The notes under the pieces were generated by a model. It made no database searches. It was given only the letters and a program-made list of their open reading frames with translations, and was not told the origin of the DNA. From positions 1-64,000 of the forward strand of contig NZ_QGMY01000002.1 in the NCBI RefSeq assembly GCF_003173355.1: a stretch of DNA of 64,000 nt. Direction: 5' to 3'. Of the stretch, positions 8,713 to 17,600 are shown piece after piece (position 1 is the stretch's first letter; the number at the start of each line of letters is the position of its first letter). The position numbers and the translations under genes are program-made. The DNA is from Methanospirillum lacunae (lineage in GTDB: Archaea > Halobacteriota > Methanomicrobia > Methanomicrobiales > Methanospirillaceae).

Positions 8713-9020
8713 TTGCCGACTTCTTACAAGAAATCAAAAACCTTGGTGTCGATATCGCCATGATCGTGCTATTCGGCTCCCAATCTGATGGATCAGCAAC
8801 GAACGAGAGTGATATTGATCTCGCTCTCATTTCTCCATCATTCGAGGGTATTACCTCACTTGAGCGACGAAAACGGGTAAAGTCTGCATTATTTCACATC
8901 ATCGACCGGTATCACATCCAGGTAGACCTCATCCTCCTGACCCTGACAGAGTATGAGACTGAACACTCCCTCCGGATGTCTTTCATCAGACAAGGAACAG
9001 CCATTTCAATCCCTGCATAA
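8688..9020 (+). CDS. Minimal nucleotidyltransferase, partner of a dead HEPN gene
   Basis: The 110-residue protein has the MNT signature FGSQSDGSATNESDIDLAL, with Gly-Ser at residues 30-31 and Asp42/Asp44. Its ATG lies inside the last codons of the frameshifted HEPN relic. This fits a former HEPN-MNT module in which only the transferase survives. Another MNT gene follows 12 bases later. Confidence 0.85.
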   Translation: MDSQIETLIADFLQEIKNLGVDIAMIVLFGSQSDGSATNESDIDLALISPSFEGITSLERRKRVKSALFHIIDRYHIQVDLILLTLTEYETEHSLRMSFIRQGTAISIPA

Positions 9021-9032
9021 ACGGAGTGTACA

Positions 9033-9386
9033 ATGAATCAGACCTTTTCCACTATCCCTCAATCCCTCCCTTCTATCATACAAGAAGCAATCAACAGGTT
9101 TACTGAGAAAATCCAGGCCCTATTTCCCGGAAAAATTACTCATATCATCTTATTTGGATCCTATGCCCGGGGAGATTATCATAAAGACTCCGATGTTGAT
9201 CTTCTTGTTCTGACAAATGATGATTCCTGGGAACTGAAAAAAAGCATAATGGATGCTGGATTTTATTTTTATCCAGAGATTGGAGTGATGATTTCGGCAA
9301 AAGTGATGACCGAGGAACAATATCAGAAGCGATCCGGTTTTTTGTTCATTCAAGAAGTTACACGTGAGGGGATACCAGTTGTCTGA
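9033..9386 (+). CDS. Minimal nucleotidyltransferase of an MNT-HEPN pair
   Basis: The 117-residue protein carries FGSYARGDYHKDSDVDLLVL, with Gly-Ser at residues 42-43 and the Asp54/Asp56 metal pair. The HEPN gene starts inside its final codons (23-base overlap), so the two are probably translationally coupled. It resembles the MNT half of Pfam HEPN/NTP_transf_2 modules rather than the MntA/HepT type. Confidence 0.87.
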   Translation: MNQTFSTIPQSLPSIIQEAINRFTEKIQALFPGKITHIILFGSYARGDYHKDSDVDLLVLTNDDSWELKKSIMDAGFYFYPEIGVMISAKVMTEEQYQKRSGFLFIQEVTREGIPVV

Positions 9387-9768
9387 TTCGAATGAGGGAA
9401 AAATTCTCTTTCAAAAAGCGTATGAACGCCTTTCAGTCGCTGAAGAACTTCATCAGAATGGTCATTATGAGGATGCAGTATCCCGGAGTTATTATGCCAT
9501 GTATTATGCAGCAAAGGCATTGCTTTCAACAAAGGGAATTATTACAAAAACACATCGCGGATTAATCGCACAGATCAGCGATCAATATGTGAAGTCAGGA
9601 CTTCTGGATTATGAAACCTGGTCTACACTGGCTCACACAGAACCATTACGTGAATCTGCAGATTATGGCAGTGGGGAAGAGATCACCGAAATAATATCTA
9701 AAAATGTTCTTATTGATAGCAGACATTTTATTGAGACCTGCGAATCCCTCTTTTCACGGAACCTCTAA
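9364..9768 (+). CDS. HEPN-domain protein of an MNT-HEPN pair
   Basis: The 134-residue helical protein has the HEPN family pattern SRSYYAMYYAAKALL in helix 2 and a late RESADYG motif. This is the non-catalytic-looking subclass without RX4-6H. The frame begins at GTG 9364, and a TTG at 9379 is an alternative. Its stop overlaps the hsdM start as TAATG, so it is co-transcribed with the methylase gene. Its role as a toxin is inferred from the family and the partner. Confidence 0.82.
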   Translation: MRGYQLSDSNEGKILFQKAYERLSVAEELHQNGHYEDAVSRSYYAMYYAAKALLSTKGIITKTHRGLIAQISDQYVKSGLLDYETWSTLAHTEPLRESADYGSGEEITEIISKNVLIDSRHFIETCESLFSRNL

Positions 9769-11228
9769 TGGCAAACGAATCAGCAACTATTGTACAGCGA
9801 CTCTGGAATTACTGTAATGTCCTCCGGGATGACGGGGTTTCGTATGGTGATTATGTAGAACAACTCACCTACCTTGTCTTCCTGAAGATGGCAGATGAGC
9901 AGACACAACCTCCTTTCAACAAACCATCAACCATCCCTGTCGGGCTGGACTGGGAAAGTCTGGTCGAAAAAGATGGAGATGAACTCGAAGTTCACTATCG
10001 GCATATCCTCGAATCTCTAGGAAAAATGCAAGGTATGCTCGGGGTCATCTTCCGGAAATCCCAGAATAGGATCAACGATCCTGCAAAACTCAAACGACTC
10101 ATCTCTCTTATCCATGATGAAAACTGGATCAGCATGGATATCGATATTAAAGGGGATATTTACGAAGGTTTGCTCCAGAAGAATGCAGAAGATACCAAGT
10201 CCGGTGCCGGGCAGTACTTCACCCCGAGAGCCCTCATCAGGGCGATGGTTGAGGTCACCAATATCCAGCCAGGAATGACGATCTGCGACCCTGCCTGCGG
10301 AACCGGGGGTTTTCTCCTTGCAGCCCAGGAGTATCTCCTAAGGGAATTCAACCTCAACAAAGAGCAGATGAAACAGCTCAAATCAGAAATATTCAGGGGA
10401 TACGATATTGTAGATAATGTCGCCCGACTCTGTGCCATGAATCTGTTTCTTCACGGGATTGGAGGTGATGAAAGTCCAATCACGGTCGCTGATGCCCTGG
10501 CTGCAGACCCGGGAGATCGATATGATATCGTCCTCACCAATCCTCCCTTTGGAAAGAAGAGTAGTATCACCATCGTAAATGATGAAGGGAAGGCTGATAA
10601 AGAAGGGCTCACCATTGAACGGGGAGATTTCTGGGCAACCACCTCGAACAAACAGCTCAATTTCCTTCAGCATGTCAGGACGATTCTCACGATTAATGGA
10701 AAGTGTGCGATCGTTGTGCCTGATAACGTCCTCTTCGAAGGAGGAGCCGGGGAGATTGTGCGAAAAAAACTTCTCCATGAATGCGACCTTCATACGATTC
10801 TCCGGCTCCCTACCGGTATCTTTTATGCTCAAGGGGTTAAGGCAAACGTCCTCTTCTTTGAGAAGAAACAGGCGTCAGAGACTCCCTGGACAGAAAAAGT
10901 CTGGTTCTATGACCTCCGGACCAATATGCACTTCACCCTGAAGACGAATCCTCTCAAGTATGCAGATCTTGAGGATTTTATCAGATGTTATCACCCGGAA
11001 AAAAGGCATCACCGGGAAGAATCAGAACGGTTTAAATCGGTTACGTATGAGGAAATCCTGGGCCGGGACAAGGTAAGCCTTGACATCTTCTGGCTCCGGG
11101 ATGAGAGCCTGGAAGATGCGGATAATCTACCGGAGCCGGATATTATCGCAGCGGAGATTGTGGATAACCTTGAAGCAGCATTGGAACAGTTCAGGGAAGT
11201 ATTGGACGGGCTCGGAGAGAGTCAGTAA
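9768..11228 (+). CDS. hsdM: Type I restriction enzyme, M (adenine methylase) subunit
   Basis: The 486-residue protein is a type I N6-adenine methyltransferase. An N-terminal helical domain is followed by the SAM-binding motif I DPACGTGGFL near residue 175 and the catalytic NPPF near 257-260. The QYFTPR segment before motif I is typical of HsdM. With HsdS it protects host DNA, and with HsdR it restricts foreign DNA. Its ATG overlaps the HEPN stop. The subunit order R-S-M, with toxin-antitoxin genes in both gaps, is unusual but all three frames are intact. Confidence 0.95.
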   Translation: MANESATIVQRLWNYCNVLRDDGVSYGDYVEQLTYLVFLKMADEQTQPPFNKPSTIPVGLDWESLVEKDGDELEVHYRHILESLGKMQGMLGVIFRKSQNRINDPAKLKRLISLIHDENWISMDIDIKGDIYEGLLQKNAEDTKSGAGQYFTPRALIRAMVEVTNIQPGMTICDPACGTGGFLLAAQEYLLREFNLNKEQMKQLKSEIFRGYDIVDNVARLCAMNLFLHGIGGDESPITVADALAADPGDRYDIVLTNPPFGKKSSITIVNDEGKADKEGLTIERGDFWATTSNKQLNFLQHVRTILTINGKCAIVVPDNVLFEGGAGEIVRKKLLHECDLHTILRLPTGIFYAQGVKANVLFFEKKQASETPWTEKVWFYDLRTNMHFTLKTNPLKYADLEDFIRCYHPEKRHHREESERFKSVTYEEILGRDKVSLDIFWLRDESLEDADNLPEPDIIAAEIVDNLEAALEQFREVLDGLGESQ

Positions 11229-11311
11229 TCCAAATGTATGTCAATTTCCGAATGCATAAAACCGGCGGCACCTATTCGAGAAACTTGCTGAACTCTCCTC
11301 ATTTCTTTGTT

Positions 11312-11608
11312 TTAACCAATCTCCCTTTTCACTCCCTTCCTTAACCCCTCGGTCCTGGGTTTTAGAACATCCCCGGGATTTGAGACCAAGTATACATTCT
11401 GCTCATTCTTTGTCCCGTTTTTTCCAAATGTTTCCCAGGGACCGTACTGGGTCACGTCCTCATGAAATAACATGATCTTCCCGGGATCATCCCGTTTTCC
11501 ATAATTCCAGTAAAAAATACGATCCATGGTGCATAGTTTTGATCTAGAGAGGGTGAGTTCGGCTTGGGAGAATGATAACGGGGAGGTGATTACCGAACTC
11601 ACTCCCAC
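11312..11608 (-). pseudogene. Decayed copy of a secreted beta-domain (duplicate of 19059-20096 gene)
   Basis: Bases 11357-11511 align without gaps over 155 bases to 19749-19903, inside the secreted protein at 19059-20096. Both code for NYGK..DPGKI.LFHED..QYGPW.TFGKNGTKNEQNVY on the minus strand. Identity is high by eye, but the copy here lacks a signal peptide, loses conserved residues (W to L, G to E) and runs into unrelated sequence on both sides. Its N-terminal codons overlap the end of the GH26-like gene. It is best read as a gene fragment. Confidence 0.65.
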
Positions 11609-13473
11609 GATTCAGGAATTTCACCTTCAACCTGATTTTCATCTGTTGACGCAAACATCTTCTGAAGTCTTACTACTCCGAAATATTGATGTTGCGGCCA
11701 GGTGAGGGCATACACAACCTTCCATTGCTGATACCCGTTCTTTTTAAGAGTAATGGTATGTCTCCCCGAGGGCACCAGGTATGGTATCGCCGAGGTGATC
11801 GTACGCCCTATCTTATCCCGGTCATCGAGCCAGATATCTGCCCCTCCTGGGAGAGAACCGATTGAGATATAACTCTTTTTCCCAATCGTTGGCGGGATGG
11901 TGTAGGTATATGTACATGACCTGACCTGCGTACCATCTGATATCGTCAGTGTGATAGGATATGTTCCGGAATTCTGGTAATGATGGGTAATATTCTGTCG
12001 GTAATACTCAGGTTTCTGATCCCCGTCTACATCCCAACTCCATGAGATAATTCCCGGACCAGTACTCGTATCTGTGCATACCACGGTCATGTTACTTTCG
12101 CTGATATCGGCACTAAAATTCGCAGAGAGAACGAGTGATGATGGTCCAATAAAATAGGATTCGGACACGGCATCCGGATACAACTCATTCATCATATGGG
12201 TATGATCTGATGCAGAATACATGGAACCTGGCTGGGTTGTGCTTTTGCCATGATTCTCCCAATTAGCATCAGGAAACATGAAATTTTTTGTCACAAGTTG
12301 CTGATTTACATTATTTTCCCCTTTAACCACGTTAAACCAGATAATTCCTTTGACATTCGGATATTTTTTCAGGTTATTCTCATTATACAGGTATTTGACC
12401 TGGTTATTTTTCAGAGATAACTCGTCTGCAGGTATTCCATCCCCATCGGCACTCGTCTCCATGAAGATCATCGGGTGTTTGCGGTCTCTGGCATAATAGT
12501 TATAGAAATCAGAGAGATCATCCAGGGTTTTTGGTCCATCATTCCAGGGATACCATGTCATTCCAACCCAGTCAACGTAATCCTCACTCAACTGGTTTCC
12601 TGAATCATCCGTCCCGGGCCAGTAATAGATTCTATCACCTTTCGTCCTGGCAACATTGCCTGCCCATACCATCTGCACCGATGGATTGGCATTAGCATGC
12701 ACTATCTGATAAGCATCCCTGAACATCTGTCTCCAGGCCCGTTTGTTTGCGTTGTCAGTAAGGTCATTTTTCCCTGGATTTACAATATCCTGGGTATTAT
12801 ACTCAAGTCCGAAGCATATGAGGACAGTGGCGGGTTTCCCCTGAGAATCTGCGTATTTTTGACTGAGTGCATCACATCTTTGGGCAATCTCTTTTATTAT
12901 GCTATTACCATCCATATTATGGCTGTTTTTCGCTGAAATATCCAGGACTCCGTTTTTTTGCAGAGCCCAGGGGTAGAGGACAAGTACAGGAATGCCGCCT
13001 TGTTGCAGAACTTTTTCAGCCCAGACATCAGGGGGAGGGGACTCGGTATACTTAATTTTGCCATAATCGTTATCAGGGTAATAATACAGGTTAAAATATC
13101 GGGAAAAGAGTAACTGCTTCTTTCCTGCTCCATTCTTTATTGATTCAATCCCGGATCTGAAGGAATCGATTCCGGTGTCTATACTTTTCAGCATTTCGGA
13201 GTAATTATCAGATTTAATCTCTCCATATTGCTGAGGATGGTCAAGGATTTGGGTTTCATAGGGATTATCGCTTGCACTCTTGTAGTAATTGAGGCACATG
13301 TTATTGTTTGCCCCCTGGTTTCCTCCCAGATATGCCCCTATATAACATCCAATCTCATCCAGTAATCCTTCTTTCACTGTCGGTATATGATATCCGGCTC
13401 CAGAAACATCCTGAAATAAGATCGCGACGCCAAAGAGAAGTATGATTATCAGAAATTTATGTGACATGACCAT
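11599..13473 (-). CDS. Secreted GH26-like glycosidase with PKD and PEGA domains
   Basis: The 624-residue protein starts with a clear signal peptide (hydrophobic residues 7-20, cleavage near VSGA). Residues about 40-400 resemble a (beta/alpha)8 glycosidase of the GH26 type. CFGLEYN (Glu224) is a candidate acid/base, WYPW follows, and IFMET (Glu339) is a candidate nucleophile. A PKD domain follows at about 450-525 (WSWDVDGDQ). A PEGA domain covers about 540-610 (LPGGADIWLDD...KKNGYQQW). The protein should act outside the cell, perhaps on polysaccharide or envelope glycans. The GH26 call is by motif spacing only, and the substrate is unknown. Confidence 0.72.
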   Translation of the reverse strand: MVMSHKFLIIILLFGVAILFQDVSGAGYHIPTVKEGLLDEIGCYIGAYLGGNQGANNNMCLNYYKSASDNPYETQILDHPQQYGEIKSDNYSEMLKSIDTGIDSFRSGIESIKNGAGKKQLLFSRYFNLYYYPDNDYGKIKYTESPPPDVWAEKVLQQGGIPVLVLYPWALQKNGVLDISAKNSHNMDGNSIIKEIAQRCDALSQKYADSQGKPATVLICFGLEYNTQDIVNPGKNDLTDNANKRAWRQMFRDAYQIVHANANPSVQMVWAGNVARTKGDRIYYWPGTDDSGNQLSEDYVDWVGMTWYPWNDGPKTLDDLSDFYNYYARDRKHPMIFMETSADGDGIPADELSLKNNQVKYLYNENNLKKYPNVKGIIWFNVVKGENNVNQQLVTKNFMFPDANWENHGKSTTQPGSMYSASDHTHMMNELYPDAVSESYFIGPSSLVLSANFSADISESNMTVVCTDTSTGPGIISWSWDVDGDQKPEYYRQNITHHYQNSGTYPITLTISDGTQVRSCTYTYTIPPTIGKKSYISIGSLPGGADIWLDDRDKIGRTITSAIPYLVPSGRHTITLKKNGYQQWKVVYALTWPQHQYFGVVRLQKMFASTDENQVEGEIPESWE

Positions 13474-13792
13474 CCCGGTTCCCTTTTTTAGAACGGTAAT
13501 TGAAGATGCGATACTTCTCCATATAAAATGACCGTTTTTTCAGAGACAATAATAATCGCCCTGTTCGGATAATTCGTACAATTTTTCCCTGATAAACAAA
13601 TATCAGTGGGATATGTCATTAATTCTCTTAATATCTATTTTACGCAGGTCCATGTAATTTTACGGCTTTTTGCAGTGGTCTGGGTTTTGAGATTCAATGA
13701 CACAGACAATGGTCAGGTATTGGGTTTTTCAACTGTTGTTCGGTGAGATGATTCTCTCCCGAATGCGGTGCCCCAAATAACCGATTTATTAT
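13474..13792. other. Intergenic region between a secreted protein and a broken TA pair
   Basis: I see no gene in these 319 bases. The part near 13474-13560 should hold the promoter of the minus-strand secreted-protein gene. The rest is low in coding signal on both strands. Confidence 0.4.
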
Positions 13793-14122
13793 TCAATGAA
13801 TGAACCCTGTTAACCTATCTTTATACCAGGAAGGTGAATTACCATAAGAATAATTGATATTACCCAACTGGTGTCGATGAATAGGAAAATTCCTAAATGA
13901 GATGATTTGAGACGAATTACTAATCTGGGAGCCAAGTTCTGGATCTATTTTGACTTCCTGGTTGAGTATCTCACCGATTATTTTAAATTGCCGTTCAACA
14001 GCGGATTGTAACAGGACATCACTTGTATACTGATCAAACGCTTTTCCTGATATAAACGAAAAGATCCTCTCACCTGCTTCAATACTATCAAAGATCAAAT
14101 TCTGGGTGTTATGCCCGGGCAT
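13793..14122 (-). pseudogene. HepT-like HEPN gene with altered motif and shifted C-terminus
   Basis: The 109-residue frame begins like a DUF86 HEPN protein (AVERQFKIIGEILNQ). It keeps Arg77 and His82 of the RX4HXY motif, but the Tyr is replaced by His84 (RNFPIHRH). After residue 86 the sequence no longer fits the family. The neighbouring frame does (VIHLPGIK, as in the usual I..DLP.LK), which suggests a small frameshift. It lies directly downstream of a frameshifted MNT gene on the same strand. Confidence 0.6.
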
Positions 14123-14416
14123 AGATCAACTCCTTAAATGCCTGCATTGACCTCCGAAAGTATGGATTTCTGATTGCCGATGGTTCAATGACATCAACCG
14201 GTATATGGAGCAGTTTTTCCATATCTTCAATAAAGCTGAAGAACTGTTTTGCATGATCACCTTCATCTTATCGAATTCTACCAGGAAATCAAGGTCGCTT
14301 TTTGTAGGGTTGAACAGGTCTCCTGTTACAGAGCCAAACAGGGTAAGTGAGATGATATTACGTTTTAAACAAATATCATCAATTTTATCACGATTGTTTA
14401 AGATGAGGGTTTTCAT
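14109..14416 (-). pseudogene. MntA-like nucleotidyltransferase with one frameshift
   Basis: The frame starts MKTLILNNRDKID and contains the MNT signature FGSVTGD...SDLDFLVEF (Gly28-Ser29, Asp41/Asp43). Just after this (about 14260) the open frame turns into unrelated residues, while the adjacent frame continues the family: GDHAKQFFSFIEDMEKLL, IPVDVIEPSAIRNPYF and an end at 14109. That end overlaps the HEPN ATG at 14122. A single indel therefore explains the loss. A sequencing error would produce the same picture. Confidence 0.72.
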
Positions 14417-14651
14417 TGGTATTCCTCGTGATTTTTATGTTTATGTTCGCTGGCATATTCAGTAGTATGGGAATTTAGATCCTGATAACAGGTATATGGA
14501 ATGAAGCAATTTAATAACCGGTATATCCGGAAACAGTTTCAGTCATACCCATTCTAATGTCGGCAGATACTCAACTTGATCTTTCCTCGTTCAATTGATG
14601 ATCCACACAGTATTCCTTTGTGTAAAAAAGTATAATCACATATAAGTTCAT

Positions 14652-17600
14652 TTGAAACATAACGGGAACAGACCGGTGTCATCAATGGGTTATCAAACTT
14701 CCATCATGCAGAAGATTCTCCCACTCCCTATTCACCTGGCAAATCTTATTGAGATTTTATTCATCTTTATCATGCTTGGTGCCCTTTATCTCATCAGCAC
14801 CATTAATTATCTTCTCTTCCACACAATCGTAGAAGGTGCGGGTCTCGCCGTTGTTTTATCAATCTTTATCATCGTCTGGAATACCAGAAGACAGATATCA
14901 GGGGCTTTTTTCTTAATTATTGGTATATCATTCATTTTCTTCGGTAGTTTCGATCTCCTCCATACAATAGCATACAAAGGGATGAATATCATCCCAGGGA
15001 ATGGTGCTGATATACCCACACAACTCTGGATCGCAGCACGTTACTTTCAGAGTATCACCTTCCTTGTCGCAACTCTGTTTATCGGGAGATCTATTACTAG
15101 GGATCGAAAATATGATGCTAGTATAATTATTGCGGTATGTGCCATTGCATCTGCCTTCCTCTATGCCAGTATTTTTTCCTGGCATACATTTCCATCCTGT
15201 TACATTGATGGTATTGGGCTGACACCGTTCAAAATTGTAAGCGAGTTCATCATCTCGTTTATCCTTATTCTTACGATTATTATTCTGTTCCTGAGACGGG
15301 AGCACTTCGATCCAGTCGTCTTGAAACTTCTCATTTTAGCGCAGACATTTCTCATTCTCGGAGAACTGGCTTTCACCTCTTATGTGAGTGTGTACGGGTT
15401 CATGAACCTGCTTGGTCACTTCTTTCGATTCATCTCTGTCTATCTGTTTTGCCGGGTATTTATTGTCATCAGCCTGACCCGGCCATATAACCTGATATTT
15501 CATGAATTGAAAGAAAAAGAGAATGCCTTGCAGGAGAGTATAGAAGAATTCAGGGCCGTTTTTGACCAGACGTATCATCTGATGGGAGTACTTGATTCTC
15601 AGGGAATCCTCAGGGAAATGAACGCGATAGCGGTAAAATACCTCCTTGATGAAAACCTCGACCCGGGATCTGTTCTGGGGAAACCTTTCTGGAACACCCC
15701 ATGGTGGGTCCACGATCCTGTTCAACAGGATCAATTAAAATGTGCAATCAGACGTGTAGCATCTGGGGAAGTAGTGCGTTTCGAAGCGACCCATCCCTCA
15801 GGTAAGGATTTTATAAATATTGATTTCTCGTTAAAACCAGTGAGAGATAGGAATGACACCGTATTTCTTCTCATCGCAGAAGGTTGGGATATTACTGAAC
15901 GTAAACAGGCTGAGAAATCGTTAAAGGAACTTGACTTTGTCATCAGGCACAGTCCTGCCATTGTCTTTGTCTGGAAAGCAGAAGAGGGATGGCCGGTGCA
16001 ATATGTATCTGAAAACATCGGTCAGCTTGGGTATACTGTAGAAAATTTCCTTTCTGGCAATATTGTTTTTTCAAATATTATTCACCCTGATGACATTGGC
16101 CGCGTTTTTGCTGAAGTAACTCGATATAGTTCAGAAGAGGGACGGGAAGAATTCAACCAGGAATATCGTATCATAAAATCTGACCAGACAATATGTTGGA
16201 TTGATGATAGAACCTGGATAAGGCGAGATAATGCCGGTCAGATCACACACTACCAGGGGATTATTTTTGACATCACTGAACGAAAGCAGGCTGATGAGGC
16301 TGTTCAGGTTGCAGTACAATTAAACCAGTTGATTGATACCATGTCTGCAAGCGAGAGCATGAGTTACACGCTCGATGAAGCAGAACGGCTTACAAACAGT
16401 ACAATCGGGTTCTTTCATCTAATAAATCCTGATGAACAAACGATCCAGTTGGTTACATGGTCGACAAAAACCCGTAAACATTGTTTTATTCCCAAGGAAC
16501 CCATTCGGCACTATCCAGTGGAGAAAGCAGGTGTCTGGGTAGACTGTCTCCGTGAACGAAAACCTATCATTCACAATGATTACGCAAACATGCCACATAA
16601 AAAAGGGCTGCCTGAAGGTCATGCTCCAGTCCTTCGTGAACTCGTCGTCCCCATACTCGACGCAGACAAGATTGTTGCAATAATGGGTGTGGGAAATAAA
16701 GCAACGGATTATCATGAGAAAGATATCGCCGTGCTCACCCTGCTTGCTAAAAACGCGTGGATCCTTATCCAGCGTAAGCATGTGGAAGAAGCTCTCAAAG
16801 AAAGCGAAGAGCGGTTTCGAACAATGAGTGAGAGCTCATTGACCGGGGTATATATTTTCATGGATGGTCTCGTGAAATATGCGAATCCTACCTTTGCAAA
16901 GATTCTGGGGTATACTCCTGAAGAACTGATCGGAATGGATCCCCTGGATTCCGTCCACCCTGATGATCGTGATATGGTTCGGGGTAGGATGATGGCCCGA
17001 GTTGACCATAAGGAAACGATCAGTGTCTATGAATGCCGTCTGATCACCAAAGACCAAAGGACTATCCTCGTCAGTATCATGGGGACATTGATACCGTACC
17101 AGGGTCAACAGGCTCTTTCTGGAAACCTGATGGATATCACAGAACGTAAATCAGCCGAGGAAGCCCTGCGGGAGAGTGAAATCAGGTTTAGGGAACTTTT
17201 CAACTCCATGAGCAGTGGTGTTGTGGTCTACCGGGCAGTGGATGACGGTGCAAATTTTGTAATTGTTGACGCAAATCCCGCTGCTGAAGCAATTGAAAAA
17301 ATTTCAAAGCAGGATATGATAGGGAAAAATGTCAGCGAGGTATTTCCTGGTATCTTTGAGTTTGGAATTATGGAAGTGTTCCACAGAGTCTGGCACACAG
17401 GAATACCCGAACACCATCCCCTCTCCTTTTATCAGGATAATCGTGTTTCCAGTTGGCGGGAGAATTATATTTACATGCTTCCTTCAGGGGAAGTCGTTGC
17501 CATATATGATGATGTAACCGCCCGCAAGCGGGCAGAAGATGCACTTATTGAGAGCGAGCAGAAGTTCCGTGATATCTTCAACAATACTTCAGATGCGATA

